Shown here: piece after piece, positions 55,972 to 64,000 of the stretch
Layout of the letters: every line of letters begins with the position of its first letter
Numbering within the stretch: position 1 is the stretch's first letter
NCBI RefSeq assembly: GCF_016756395.1
Contig: NZ_AP018365.1
Span: forward strand, 3,137,001-3,201,000
From: Streptomyces sp. SN-593
Lineage (GTDB): Bacteria; Actinomycetota; Actinomycetes; Streptomycetales; Streptomycetaceae
DNA: 64,000 nucleotides
Direction of reading: 5' to 3'
Program-made: the position numbers and the translations under genes
The notes under the pieces: generated by a model
Told to the model about the DNA's origin: nothing
The model's database searches: none
What the model saw: only the letters and a program-made list of their open reading frames with translations

Positions 55972-56880
55972 ATGAGCAGTGATACGTCCGCATCGACGCA
56001 GACTCCGGCGCGACCGCAGGCGCGGGAGGGGTTCACCCCCGCGCGCGGCCGCGGCTACCGGCCGGACCAGGTGGACCGGTTCCTCGACGAGCTGTCCGAG
56101 GACCGCGACGCGGCGTGGGAGCGGGCGGCCCGGCTGACCGTGCTCGCCAACGAGATGGAGGCCGAGTGCACCGCCCTGCGCCGGCAGCTCGAGGCGCTCG
56201 GCCCGACCGACTTCGCCCGGCTCGGCGCCGGGGCGCAGGAACTGCTCCAGATGGTCGAGGAGGAGGCCGCGGCGGTGCGCGAACGCGCCGAGGTCGAGGC
56301 GCAGTACGCCAGGGACGCCGCCGACACCGCCCGCCGCACCCTCCAGGACGAGGCCCGGGCGGCCGCGTCCGCGCGGCTGGCCGCGGCCGAGGACCAGGCC
56401 CAGCAGGTGCTGGACGAGGCGTGCGGGCGCGCCGCGGAGATCCTCGGCACCGCCCGCGCCGAGGCCGACGCCGTCCGGGGAGAGGCCGGCGCCGCGCTCG
56501 ACGCGGTGCGGCAGCAGGCGGACCGGGACCGCGCCGCCGTCGACGCGGAACAGCGCGAGCGGACGGAGAGCCTGGAGCAGGAACTCGCCGAGCAGCAGGC
56601 CGTGGCCGACGGCCGGCTGTCCGGACTGCTCGCCGAGGCGGAGCGCCGGCTGGCACAGGCGCAGAAGGAGCGGGCCGACGCGGAGGTGGCGCTGCGCGAG
56701 CAGCAGGCCGAGGCGGACGCGCGGGCCGAGACGCTGATCGCGGAGGCACGCGGCCACGAGGAGCGGGTCCGCCTGGACGCGGAGCGGGTGCTGCGCGAGC
56801 ACGAGACGCACCGGGACGAGGTGCGGGCGCACCTCGCGCACATCAAGGCCACCCTCGCGGATCTGACCGGGCGCTCCTGA
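55972..56880 (+). CDS. DivIVA-like coiled-coil protein
   Basis: 302 residues from an ATG with GAGGGG upstream (a GTG two codons earlier is possible). Residues about 18-75 resemble the DivIVA N-terminal region (GYRPDQVDRFLDELSEDRDAAWERAARLTVLA). From about 95 to 300 it is a continuous Ala/Glu/Arg/Gln-rich coiled coil. Similar Streptomyces proteins, often mislabelled cellulose-binding, belong with the polarisome/cytoskeletal group of FilP and Scy. It probably assembles into filaments near tips or septa. It is separated from the toxin/immunity cluster by a terminator. Confidence 0.8.
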   Translation: MSSDTSASTQTPARPQAREGFTPARGRGYRPDQVDRFLDELSEDRDAAWERAARLTVLANEMEAECTALRRQLEALGPTDFARLGAGAQELLQMVEEEAAAVRERAEVEAQYARDAADTARRTLQDEARAAASARLAAAEDQAQQVLDEACGRAAEILGTARAEADAVRGEAGAALDAVRQQADRDRAAVDAEQRERTESLEQELAEQQAVADGRLSGLLAEAERRLAQAQKERADAEVALREQQAEADARAETLIAEARGHEERVRLDAERVLREHETHRDEVRAHLAHIKATLADLTGRS

Positions 56881-57360
56881 CCCTGCGGCCCGCCCCCGAC
56901 CGCCGGAGCGCCGCGGCTCCACGCGGGTCCTCGGCCACACCGTCGTGGGCACCCCGCTCCCGCCCTCCGGGGCGGCCTGTCCCGGCGGCCCGGGGAGCAA
57001 CCCGAGGACCAGCCGGGGACCGCCCGCAGGTGGCGGCCCGACCGCGACCGCCCCGCCCCGCGGCACCCCGCCGGCCCAGCGCGCACCGCGTCCCCCCGAC
57101 CACGGACCGGCGGCCGCGGCCGGCTGAGGGCTGAGGGCTGAGGGCTGAGGGCTGAGCCTGTCATCCCCGGCGGATCAGCGTGCGGCGTCGGATGCGGTGG
57201 ATCGCAAGGCGGAGGGCCGTCCTCATACCGGGCTGTATACGGACGAGTCCGGCAACGAAGCGAGGCGCCGTAGCTGTCGTCGCACGCCCGTCGGGTGATG
57301 CGGGACAGCCCTCAGGGGCCCAGCGCGCCGTTCCCCGCCCCCCTTCGGGGTCGCCCGGGG
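56881..57360. other. 480-bp intergenic region with a 7-bp tandem repeat and a tiny Arg-rich frame
   Basis: Between convergent genes. 57122-57156 is five copies of GGCTGAG. On the minus strand 57161-57226 encodes a 21-residue peptide, MRTALRLAIHRIRRRTLIRR plus Gly; I cannot say if it is translated. The rest is GC-rich without recognisable genes. Confidence 0.5.
57122..57156. repeat. 7-bp tandem repeat, five copies
   Basis: GGCTGAG at 57122, 57129, 57136, 57143 and 57150. Intergenic, between the coiled-coil gene and the histidine kinase gene; likely slippage-prone. Confidence 0.9.
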
Positions 57361-58737
57361 TCAGGTGGCCGTCGGCACCATCGCGGAGACGCGGAACCCG
57401 CCGTCGGGGGTGGGGCCGGCGGCGAAGCCCCCTCCGTGGGCCGTCACCCGCTCCCGCATGCCGGTGAGCCCGTGCCCGCCGCTCGGCAGCGCCGCGGCGA
57501 CCGCCTCGGCCGGACCGTTGACGATGAGGACGGCCACCTCCGCCTCGCGGTAGGCCAGCCGCACCTGGGCCCTGGCCCCGACCGCGTGCTTGCGCACGTT
57601 CGTGAGCGCCTCCTGCACCACGCGGTACACGGTCGCCTCGATCCGCCGCCCGCACGGCCGCTGCTCGCCCTCGACGGCCAGCTCGACCCCCATCCCGGCC
57701 GCCCGCGACTCCTGCACGAGCTGCGCGAGTTCCGCCAGGCTCGGGCCCGTGTCGGCCTCGTGCCCGGGCGCGGGCCCGCCGCCCGAAGCGCCCACCGCGC
57801 CCGAGGCGCCCGTAGCGCCCGAGGCGGCCGGCCCCGGCAGGTCCACCGCGCCTCCGAGCACCGGCGCGGCCCGTGGCGGCGCCGTCCCCGGCCCGGACGC
57901 CGACCGCAGCACCCCGAGCATCTCCCGCAGCTCGGTGAGCGCCTGCCGCCCCATGTCCCCGAGCAGTTCCGCGCTCGCCGACGCCTTCTGCGGGTCCTTC
58001 AGCGCCACCGACTTCAGCGCGGCCGCGTGCACCACCATCAGGCTCACCCGGTGCGCGACCACGTCGTGCATCTCCCGGGCGATCCGGGCCCGCTCGGCGG
58101 CCCTGGCCCGCTCGGCCCGCTCGGCCGCCTTCTCCGCCAGCAGCTCCAGCTCACGCTCCAGGCCGTCGGCCCGGTCCCGCAGGGTCTCCACCAGCCGGCG
58201 GCGGGCGCGGACGTACAGCCCGAACAGCACCGGCGGCACCGTGAGGCCGACGGCGACCAGGATGGAGACGGCCAGCACCAGCGGCAGCCCGAGCCGGCTG
58301 CTGGAGTGGCGGACGCTGGACTCGATGCTCACGAAGGCGACGGCCATGGTGCCCACACCGCTCATCGCGGCGAACAGCACCGTCAGCCGGCGCGGCACCT
58401 CGGAGGCGGCCAGGGTGTAGAACCCGACCATCGACAGGATCAGGCCGGTCTGCGCGGGGGTGACCGCGATCGCCACCAGCACCACCGCGATCGGCCAGCG
58501 CCGGCGCAGCACCAGCATCGCGCCCACCAGCAGCCCGAGCAGCGCGCCCAGCCCGCTGGGGATGCCCACCTTCGTGGTGAACTCGGCGCCCTCGAAGGCC
58601 GACTCCAGCGCCGACGCCGCCGCCAGCGACACGTCCAGCGCCACACTGCGCCGTCTCGTCCACCACCACAGGCCGGACCAGGACCGTGCTCCCGCCTCGG
58701 CCTCCTCGCCCGGTACGCGCGCCCCCGTCGTACTCAT
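57361..58737 (-). CDS. NarL-family sensor histidine kinase
   Basis: 458 residues. Several TM helices occupy about 35-180 (VALDVSLAAASALE, GLLVGAMLVLRRRWP and following). The dimerisation/phosphorylation domain is ERARIAREMHDVVAHRVSLMVVHAA with the His of MHDVVAH. The ATPase domain has TVYRVVQEALTNVRKHA (N box) and SGGHGLTGMRERV (G box). An Ala/Gly/Pro-rich insert lies at about 285-320. No response regulator adjoins it; a LuxR-type one lies 3.4 kb away beyond ppc. TACGCT sits close upstream of the ATG and no clear ribosome site exists, so the mRNA may be leaderless. Confidence 0.9.
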   Translation of the reverse strand: MSTTGARVPGEEAEAGARSWSGLWWWTRRRSVALDVSLAAASALESAFEGAEFTTKVGIPSGLGALLGLLVGAMLVLRRRWPIAVVLVAIAVTPAQTGLILSMVGFYTLAASEVPRRLTVLFAAMSGVGTMAVAFVSIESSVRHSSSRLGLPLVLAVSILVAVGLTVPPVLFGLYVRARRRLVETLRDRADGLERELELLAEKAAERAERARAAERARIAREMHDVVAHRVSLMVVHAAALKSVALKDPQKASASAELLGDMGRQALTELREMLGVLRSASGPGTAPPRAAPVLGGAVDLPGPAASGATGASGAVGASGGGPAPGHEADTGPSLAELAQLVQESRAAGMGVELAVEGEQRPCGRRIEATVYRVVQEALTNVRKHAVGARAQVRLAYREAEVAVLIVNGPAEAVAAALPSGGHGLTGMRERVTAHGGGFAAGPTPDGGFRVSAMVPTAT

Positions 58738-58935
58738 GGCGTCCAGCGTAGGCGGTGCGCGGGCCGCGGGAGCCGGGCCTCCCGGTGTCCGCCTGCTGGG
58801 CCGGACGTCTCGCCGCGCGGGCCGCGACCTATCCTGGAGCGGTCGGACAGCGCGGTCCGCGAGTCCCCGTACCCGAATCCGTAGCCACTCGTCTCCCAAG
58901 CCGTCGCCCACCCCACTGCACAAGGAGCCGCACCT

Positions 58936-61668
58936 GTGAGCAGCGCCGACACCCCACCGGACAGCAGCACCGCCCTGCGCGCCGACATCCGACGCCTGGG
59001 CGAGCTGCTGGGCGGGACCCTGGTCAGGCAAGAGGGCCAGGAACTCCTCGACCTGGTCGAGAAGGTACGCGCACTGACCCGCAGCGACGGCGAGGCCGCC
59101 GCCGCCCTGCTGGGCGAGACCGACCTGGAGACCGCGGCGAAGCTGGTCCGCGCCTTCTCCACCTACTTCCACCTGGCCAACGTCACCGAGCAGGTGCACC
59201 GCGGCCGCGACCTGCGCTCCCGCCGGGCCAACGAGGGCAGCCTGCTCGCCCAGACCGCCGACCTGCTCAAGGACGGCGACCCGGAGCACGTGCGCGAGAG
59301 CGTGCGCAACCTCAACGTGCGGCCGGTCTTCACCGCGCACCCCACCGAGGCCGCCCGCCGGTCGGTGCTCAACAAGCTGCGCCGGATCGCCGAGCTGCTG
59401 GACGCGGCGCCCGTCTCCTCCGGCGACCGGCGGCGCGCGGACCTGCGGCTGGCCGAGAACATCGACCTGCTGTGGCAGACCGACGAGCTGCGGGTGGTCC
59501 GGCCGGAGCCGGCCGACGAGGCCCGCAACGCGATCTACTACCTCGACGAGCTGCACGCCGTCGCGGTCGGCGACGTCCTGGAGGACCTGGCGGCGGAGCT
59601 GGAGCGGGTCGGGGTGCCGCTGCCGCCGCAGACCCGCCCGCTGACCTTCGGCACCTGGATCGGCGGCGACCGGGACGGCAACCCGAACGTGACGCCCGAG
59701 GTGACGTGGGACGTGCTGATCCTCCAGCACGAGCACGGCATCACCGACGCGCTGGAACTGGTCGACTTCCTGCGCGGGGCGCTGTCCAACTCCATCCGCA
59801 ACTCCGGCGCGAGCCAGGAGCTGCTGGACTCCCTGTCCAACGACCTGGTGGCGCTCCCGGAGATCAGCCCCCGCTACAAGCGGCTGAACGCCGAGGAGCC
59901 CTACCGGCTCAAGGCCACCTGCGTCCGGCAGAAGCTCGTCAACACCCGTGAGCGCCTGGCCGCCGGCACCCCGCACGTGCCCGGCCGGGACTACCTGGGC
60001 ACCACCGAGCTGCTGACGGACCTGCAACTGATCCAGGACTCGCTGCGCGCCCACCGCGGCGGTCTGATCGCCGACGGCCGCACCGACCGTACGATCCGCA
60101 CCCTCGCCGCGTTCGGCCTCCAGTTGGCCACCATGGACGTGCGCGAGCACGCCGAGGCGCACCACCACGCCCTCGGCCAGCTCTTCGACCGGCTCGGCGA
60201 GGAGTCCTGGCGGTACGCCGACATGCCGCGCGACTACCGCCGCAAGCTGCTCGCGAAGGAGCTGCGCTCGCGCCGCCCGCTGGCCCCGAGCCCGGCGCCG
60301 CTGGACGCGGCGGGCGCGAAGACCCTGGGCGTCTTCCACACCATCCGCCAGGCGTTCGAGCGGTTCGGGCCGGAGGTCGTGGAGTCGTACATCATCTCCA
60401 TGTGCCTGGGCTCCGACGACGTCTTCGCCGCCGCGGTGCTGGCCCGCGAGGCCGGGCTGATCGACCTGCACGCCGGGGTCGCCAAGATCGGCATCGTGCC
60501 GCTGCTGGAGACCACCGACGAGCTGAAGATCGCCGACAAGCTGCTCGACGAGATGCTCTCCGACCCCTCCTACCGGCGGCTGGTGTCGCTGCGCGGCGAC
60601 GTGCAGGAGGTCATGCTCGGGTACTCCGACTCCTCGAAGTTCGGCGGCATCACCACCTCGCAGTGGGAGATCCACCGCGCGCAGCGCCGCCTGCGCGACG
60701 TCGCGCACCGGCACGGGGTGCGGCTGCGGCTCTTCCACGGCCGCGGCGGCACCGTGGGCCGCGGCGGCGGCCCCTCGCACACCGCGATCCTCGCCCAGCC
60801 GTGGGGCACCCTGGAGGGCGAGATCAAGGTGACCGAGCAGGGCGAGGTGATCTCGGACAAGTACCTGATCCCCTCGCTCGCCCGGGAGAACCTCGAACTG
60901 ACGGTCGCGGCCACCCTCCAGGCGTCGGCGCTGCACACCGCGCCGCGGCAGTCCGACGAGGCGCTGGCCCGCTGGGACTCGGCGATGGAGATCATCTCCG
61001 AGGCCGCGCACACCGCCTACCGCGAACTGGTCGAGGACCCGGACCTGCCGCCGTACTTCTTCGCCTCCACCCCGGTCGACCAGCTCGGCGAGCTGCACCT
61101 GGGCTCGCGCCCGTCCCGCCGGCCGGACTCCGGGGCGGGCCTGGACGGCCTGCGGGCGATCCCGTGGGTCTTCGGCTGGACCCAGTCCCGGCAGATCGTG
61201 CCCGGCTGGTTCGGCGTCGGCTCCGGCCTGAAGGCGGCGCGGGAGGCCGGCCTGGACTCGGTGATCGAGGAGGCCCACGGCCAGTGGCACTTCTTCCGCA
61301 ACTTCCTGTCCAACGTCGAGATGACGCTGGCCAAGACGGACCTGCGGATCGCCCGCCACTACGTGGACACCCTCGTGCCCGACGAGCTGAAGCACGTCTT
61401 CGCCACGATCGAGGCGGAGCACGAGCTGACGGTGCGCGAGGTGCTGCGGATCACCGGCGAGTCCGAGCTGCTCGCCGCGAGCCCGGTGCTGGCGCAGACG
61501 TTCCACATCCGCGACCAGTACCTGGACCCGATCTCCTACCTCCAGGTCACCCTGCTCGCCCGCCAGCGCGAGGCGGCCGCCCGTGGTGAGGAGCCGGACC
61601 CGCTGCTGGCCCGCGCCCTGCTGCTGACGGTCAACGGCGTGGCCGCGGGGCTGCGCAACACCGGCTGA
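58936..61668 (+). CDS. ppc: Phosphoenolpyruvate carboxylase
   Basis: 910 residues from a GTG with AAGGAG eight bases upstream. [15 protein letters not shown] holds the first catalytic His, [14 protein letters not shown] the second conserved block, [12 protein letters not shown] and [16 protein letters not shown] the glycine loop with catalytic His/Arg, and the chain ends in the invariant RNTG. It fixes bicarbonate onto phosphoenolpyruvate to give oxaloacetate, refilling the TCA cycle. It is divergent from the histidine kinase gene with 198 bases between starts. Confidence 0.97.
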   Translation: MSSADTPPDSSTALRADIRRLGELLGGTLVRQEGQELLDLVEKVRALTRSDGEAAAALLGETDLETAAKLVRAFSTYFHLANVTEQVHRGRDLRSRRANEGSLLAQTADLLKDGDPEHVRESVRNLNVRPVFTAHPTEAARRSVLNKLRRIAELLDAAPVSSGDRRRADLRLAENIDLLWQTDELRVVRPEPADEARNAIYYLDELHAVAVGDVLEDLAAELERVGVPLPPQTRPLTFGTWIGGDRDGNPNVTPEVTWDVLILQHEHGITDALELVDFLRGALSNSIRNSGASQELLDSLSNDLVALPEISPRYKRLNAEEPYRLKATCVRQKLVNTRERLAAGTPHVPGRDYLGTTELLTDLQLIQDSLRAHRGGLIADGRTDRTIRTLAAFGLQLATMDVREHAEAHHHALGQLFDRLGEESWRYADMPRDYRRKLLAKELRSRRPLAPSPAPLDAAGAKTLGVFHTIRQAFERFGPEVVESYIISMCLGSDDVFAAAVLAREAGLIDLHAGVAKIGIVPLLETTDELKIADKLLDEMLSDPSYRRLVSLRGDVQEVMLGYSDSSKFGGITTSQWEIHRAQRRLRDVAHRHGVRLRLFHGRGGTVGRGGGPSHTAILAQPWGTLEGEIKVTEQGEVISDKYLIPSLARENLELTVAATLQASALHTAPRQSDEALARWDSAMEIISEAAHTAYRELVEDPDLPPYFFASTPVDQLGELHLGSRPSRRPDSGAGLDGLRAIPWVFGWTQSRQIVPGWFGVGSGLKAAREAGLDSVIEEAHGQWHFFRNFLSNVEMTLAKTDLRIARHYVDTLVPDELKHVFATIEAEHELTVREVLRITGESELLAASPVLAQTFHIRDQYLDPISYLQVTLLARQREAAARGEEPDPLLARALLLTVNGVAAGLRNTG

Positions 61669-61689
61669 CACGGCGGTGAGGCGGCCCCT

Positions 61690-61757
61690 GCCCGCGCCGG
61701 CCCGGACCGGCGGCGCGGGCATGGGCCGCACGCGTCCGCGGGGAGGGAGCCGCGGAC
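61690..61757 (+). terminator. Two hairpins downstream of ppc
   Basis: 10-bp stem GCCCGCGCCG/CGGCGCGGGC (61690-61699 with 61711-61720, extendable by GGCCC/GGGCC) and an 8-bp stem (61734-61741 with 61750-61757). The first begins 22 bases after the ppc stop. Confidence 0.7.
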
Positions 61758-61887
61758 TTCACGTACGGGAACGTCCGTGCGAACGCGCGCGGGACCCGCG
61801 GCCGCGGCCGCCGCCGATCGGGGGCGCGCGGGCCGCCGCGGCTCCGCCACCAGCGGCGGCGCCCCTTCCGCGGCGGGCGCCCGTCGG

Positions 61888-61893
61888 TAGAAT
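61888..61893 (+). promoter_or_regulatory. Candidate -10 box for the response-regulator gene
   Basis: TAGAAT, a near-consensus -10, with TTCCGC 16 bases upstream as a weak -35. It would give a 5' leader of about 205 bases before the GTG at 62108. Confidence 0.45.
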
Positions 61894-62107
61894 CCACCGT
61901 GGGAACTTCGGCCAAGGCGGCTCCATTACCCGGCTGAGCCCCTACTCTTTTTCCACGACGCCGGTGGGGGCCGGCGTTCATCAGGGGGCGAGACGCACGG
62001 GGTCCGGCGCCCGGGCAGGACGGCGGTCCGAGCCCGGGTGCCGGGCTCCAAGCGAGTCGGACGCCCCGCCGCCACTGGGGGAGCGCCGTGAATCGGGAGT
62101 GGTGTCC

Positions 62108-62902
62108 GTGGGTCGTATCCGGGTCCTCGTCGTCGACGACCATCGCATCTTCGCCGAGTCGCTCGCGGCCGCGCTCGCGGCCGAGCCCGACGTCGACGTG
62201 TCCGCCGCCGGCAGCGGCGCCGCGGCGCAGCGCTGCCTGGACCGCGCGGCCGCCGACGGGCGCCGTTACGACGTGCTGCTGGTCGACGCGGACCTCGGCG
62301 CGGGGTCGCAGCCGACGGTGACGCTGGCGGCGGTGCCGCCGGCCGTGCCGTCGCAGCCGCGCCCGCTGGAACCGCGCGACCCGGTGCTCGACGGGCTCGC
62401 GCTGGTGGAGCGCGTCCGGTCCGCCTATCCGGGCACCCGCACCGTGGTGCTCGCCGAGCGGGACGACCCGGTGCGCGCCGCGCGGGCGCTCCAGGCCGGC
62501 GCGTCCGGCTGGGTGGCGAAGGACTGCTCGCTGTCGCGGCTGCTCGCCGTGGTGCGCGGGGTGCTGCGCGACGAGACGCACCTGCCGCCGGCGCTGCTGA
62601 CCGGGGTGCTGCGGGAACTGACCGCGGCGCGCCGGCACCGTACCGAGAGCGAGCAGTTGGTGGAGTCGCTGACACCGCGCGAGCAGGAGGTGCTGCGCTG
62701 CATGGTGGCGGGGCTGGGCCGCAAGGCGGTCGCCGAGCGGCTGTTCCTGTCCCCGCACACCGTCCGCACCCACATGCAGAACGTGCTGGGCAAGCTCGGG
62801 GTGCACTCCACGCTCGCGGCGGTGGCGCTGGCCCGGCGGGCCGGGGTGGGGCCGGTGGAACTGCTGCCGTCAGCCGGGGACGTTGTCGAACGGCGCGGTT
62901 AG
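62108..62902 (+). CDS. LuxR-type response regulator with an unusual receiver insertion
   Basis: 264 residues from the third of three in-frame GTGs, the one correctly spaced (eight bases) from GGGAG. The receiver opens with RIRVLVVDDHRIFAESLAAAL. The phospho-acceptor is Asp60 in LLVDADLG; Lys in GWVAKDCSL completes the site. Right after Asp60 comes an insertion of about 28 residues rich in Pro/Val. The C-terminal LuxR helix-turn-helix is LTPREQEVLRCMVAGLGRKAVAERLFLSPHTVRTHMQNVLGKLGVHS. The gene overlaps the convergent MarR gene by 33 bases. A split kinase partner may be the one beyond ppc. Confidence 0.88.
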   Translation: MGRIRVLVVDDHRIFAESLAAALAAEPDVDVSAAGSGAAAQRCLDRAAADGRRYDVLLVDADLGAGSQPTVTLAAVPPAVPSQPRPLEPRDPVLDGLALVERVRSAYPGTRTVVLAERDDPVRAARALQAGASGWVAKDCSLSRLLAVVRGVLRDETHLPPALLTGVLRELTAARRHRTESEQLVESLTPREQEVLRCMVAGLGRKAVAERLFLSPHTVRTHMQNVLGKLGVHSTLAAVALARRAGVGPVELLPSAGDVVERRG

Positions 62903-63367
62903 CTGCCGCAGCAGCGCGGCGAGTTCGGTCCGCTGCCGGTCGCTCAGGTCGCCCAGGATGGCGCGTTCCTGCGCGAGCAGCCCGGCCAGCGACTGGTCCG
63001 CGCGGTCCCGGCCCTGCGGGGTGAGCCGGACCAGCACGCCGCGCCGGTCGTTGGGGTCGGGCTGCCGCTCCACCAGCCGCTTCTTGGCGAGCCGGTCGAT
63101 GCGGTTGGTCATGGTGCCGGAGGTGACGAGGGTCTGCGTCAGCAGTTGGCCGGGCGAGAGCTGGTACGGTTCCCCGGCGCGGCGCAGCGCGGTGAGCACG
63201 TCGAACTCCCACGGCTCCAGCCCGTGCTCGGCGAAGGCGATCCGCCGGGCCCGGTCCAGGTGCCGCGCGAGGCGGCTGACCCGGCTGAGCACCTCCAGCG
63301 GTTCCACGTCGAGGTCGGGGCGCTCTCGGCGCCATGCAGCGACCAGCCGGTCGACCTCGTCCTCCAT
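62870..63367 (-). CDS. MarR-family transcriptional regulator
   Basis: 165 residues. Winged helix: EPWEFDVLTALRRAG, YQLSPGQLLTQTLVTSGTMTNRIDRLAKKRLVERQPDPNDRRGVLVRLTPQG, with the DRRG wing. Divergent from the methyltransferase gene. A palindrome at 63402-63415 is the probable operator. There is no ribosome site before the ATG; TACACT lies about a dozen bases upstream, so transcription may start at the ATG (leaderless). The 3' end overlaps the response-regulator gene by 33 bases. Confidence 0.92.
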   Translation of the reverse strand: MEDEVDRLVAAWRRERPDLDVEPLEVLSRVSRLARHLDRARRIAFAEHGLEPWEFDVLTALRRAGEPYQLSPGQLLTQTLVTSGTMTNRIDRLAKKRLVERQPDPNDRRGVLVRLTPQGRDRADQSLAGLLAQERAILGDLSDRQRTELAALLRQLTAPFDNVPG

Positions 63368-63401
63368 GGGATCAGTGTAGTAGGTCTGTCGACATGAAGT
63401 C

Positions 63402-63415
63402 TCTTGACATCAAGA
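63402..63415. promoter_or_regulatory. MarR operator candidate
   Basis: TCTTGACATCAAGA: perfect 6-bp arms (TCTTGA/TCAAGA) around two bases, the classic MarR box, in the 132-bp gap between the divergent MarR and tam genes. A related half site (GACATGAAGTC) precedes it at 63391-63401. Autorepression and control of tam are inferred. Confidence 0.75.
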
Positions 63416-63499
63416 TATCTCTGGTAGCAGGCTGAAGGTGGAGGGCAGAACCTCGCCCTCCGTCTTCGCCGACTCCGTACCACCCAGGGAGTACGAACG

Positions 63500-64000
63500 A
63501 TGCCAGCAGCTCCGACGTGGGACCCGCACCAGTATCTCCGGCACTCCACCCACCGCACCCGCCCCTTCCTCGACCTCCTCCATCGGATCACCGATCTGCC
63601 CGGCGGCGACACGCCCCGGATCGCCGACATCGGCTGCGGGCCGGGCAACGTCACGGCGCTGCTCGCCGACCGGTGGCCCGGCGCGCACATCACCGGCTTC
63701 GACAGCTCGGCCGACATGCTCGCCACCGCGCGCGAGCACGCCGGACCGACCCGCGGTGGCGGCGAGCTGGACTTCCGGCGCGCCGACGCGGCGGTGTGGA
63801 CCCCCGAGGAGACGTTCGACCTGATCGTCTCCAACGCCGCGCTCCAGTGGGTGCCCGGGCACGCCGACCGCTTCCCGGCCTGGCTGGAGCACATCGCCCC
63901 CGGCGGCGTCCTGGCCTTCCAGGTGCCCGGTAACTTCACCGCCCCCAGCCACGCGCTGCTCGCCGAGCTGTGCGACACGCCGCGCTGGCGCGCCCGGCTG
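63500..64000 (+). CDS. tam: Trans-aconitate 2-methyltransferase (partial, runs off the window)
   Basis: The first 167 codons are present; the gene continues past the end. TWDPHQYLRHSTHRTRPFLDLL is the typical Tam opening, followed by SAM-binding ADIGCGPGNVT (about 42-52), FDSSADMLATARE, DLIVSNAALQWVPGHADRF and PGGVLAFQVPGNF. The enzyme methylates trans-aconitate, a spontaneous inhibitor of aconitase. The ATG has AGGGAG nine bases upstream. The shared upstream region with the MarR gene suggests MarR control. Confidence 0.9.
   Translation, partial: MPAAPTWDPHQYLRHSTHRTRPFLDLLHRITDLPGGDTPRIADIGCGPGNVTALLADRWPGAHITGFDSSADMLATAREHAGPTRGGGELDFRRADAAVWTPEETFDLIVSNAALQWVPGHADRFPAWLEHIAPGGVLAFQVPGNFTAPSHALLAELCDTPRWRARL

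Noticed and set aside
57361..61731. A 1456-codon open frame on the minus strand reaching across ppc
   Set aside because: Only its last 459 codons are protein-like (the histidine kinase). The rest is antisense to ppc and is open because of high GC content.

Overview
The window is a very GC-rich, gene-dense piece of a Streptomyces chromosome, or that of a close relative in the Streptomycetaceae. The strongest evidence is the leucine tRNA with anticodon UAA at 12937-13022, which has the bldA sequence. The gene order also matches the conserved Streptomyces core as I remember it: ndh and cfa near bldA, then thiolase, ppx-DUF501-divIC-eno, two Rpf genes with a c-di-AMP riboswitch, mazG, mfd and ppc. 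GTG, TTG and possibly leaderless starts are frequent. Almost all genes look intact; there is no prophage, CRISPR array or transposase gene.

Layout. 1-5.2 kb: tail of an LAxTG sortase substrate, an RpiR regulator, an MMPL transporter and a MatB-like acyl-CoA ligase. 5.2-12.7 kb: small membrane protein, cystathionine beta-synthase, a MITE-like inverted-repeat element, an SGNH hydrolase, type II NADH dehydrogenase with Rex-type operators, and a cyclopropane-synthase family methyltransferase. 12.9-19 kb: bldA, a primase-polymerase protein behind a LexA-type box, a TPR protein, a Bax-inhibitor-like membrane protein and small conserved proteins. 19-24.3 kb: thiolase and the eno-divIC-DUF501-ppx cluster (minus strand). 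24.5-28.2 kb: rpfA with its riboswitch, rpfC and a cytochrome P450. 28.3-34.8 kb: Uma2 endonuclease, endonuclease V-mazG-SurA-like lipoprotein cluster, secreted HNH protein, and a Ser/Thr kinase translationally coupled to a membrane protein. 35-44 kb: DUF2079 membrane protein, mfd and a large secreted amidase with three C-terminal repeats. 44-49.4 kb: MacB-type ABC exporter, a TetR regulator and a divergent short-chain dehydrogenase with an operator between them. 49.5-56.9 kb: a cluster joining toxin-type catalytic domains to SUKH immunity domains, followed by a DivIVA-like coiled-coil protein. 57.3-64 kb: histidine kinase, divergent ppc, LuxR-type response regulator, MarR regulator overlapping it tail to tail, and the start of tam.

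The part most worth a second look is 49.5-55.8 kb. A YwqJ-type deaminase overlaps a SUKH-3 gene by four bases. Next come a lipoprotein, a WHH-nuclease/SUKH fusion lacking one conserved His, and a 953-residue protein that ends in a deaminase-like domain and a SUKH-4-like domain. None of the toxin-type proteins has a visible export signal, so the set looks cytoplasmic. Other notable items are the LexA-type box before the primase-polymerase gene next to bldA, the 161-bp element with 26-bp imperfect inverted ends, the Rex sites before ndh, and short tandem repeats between genes.
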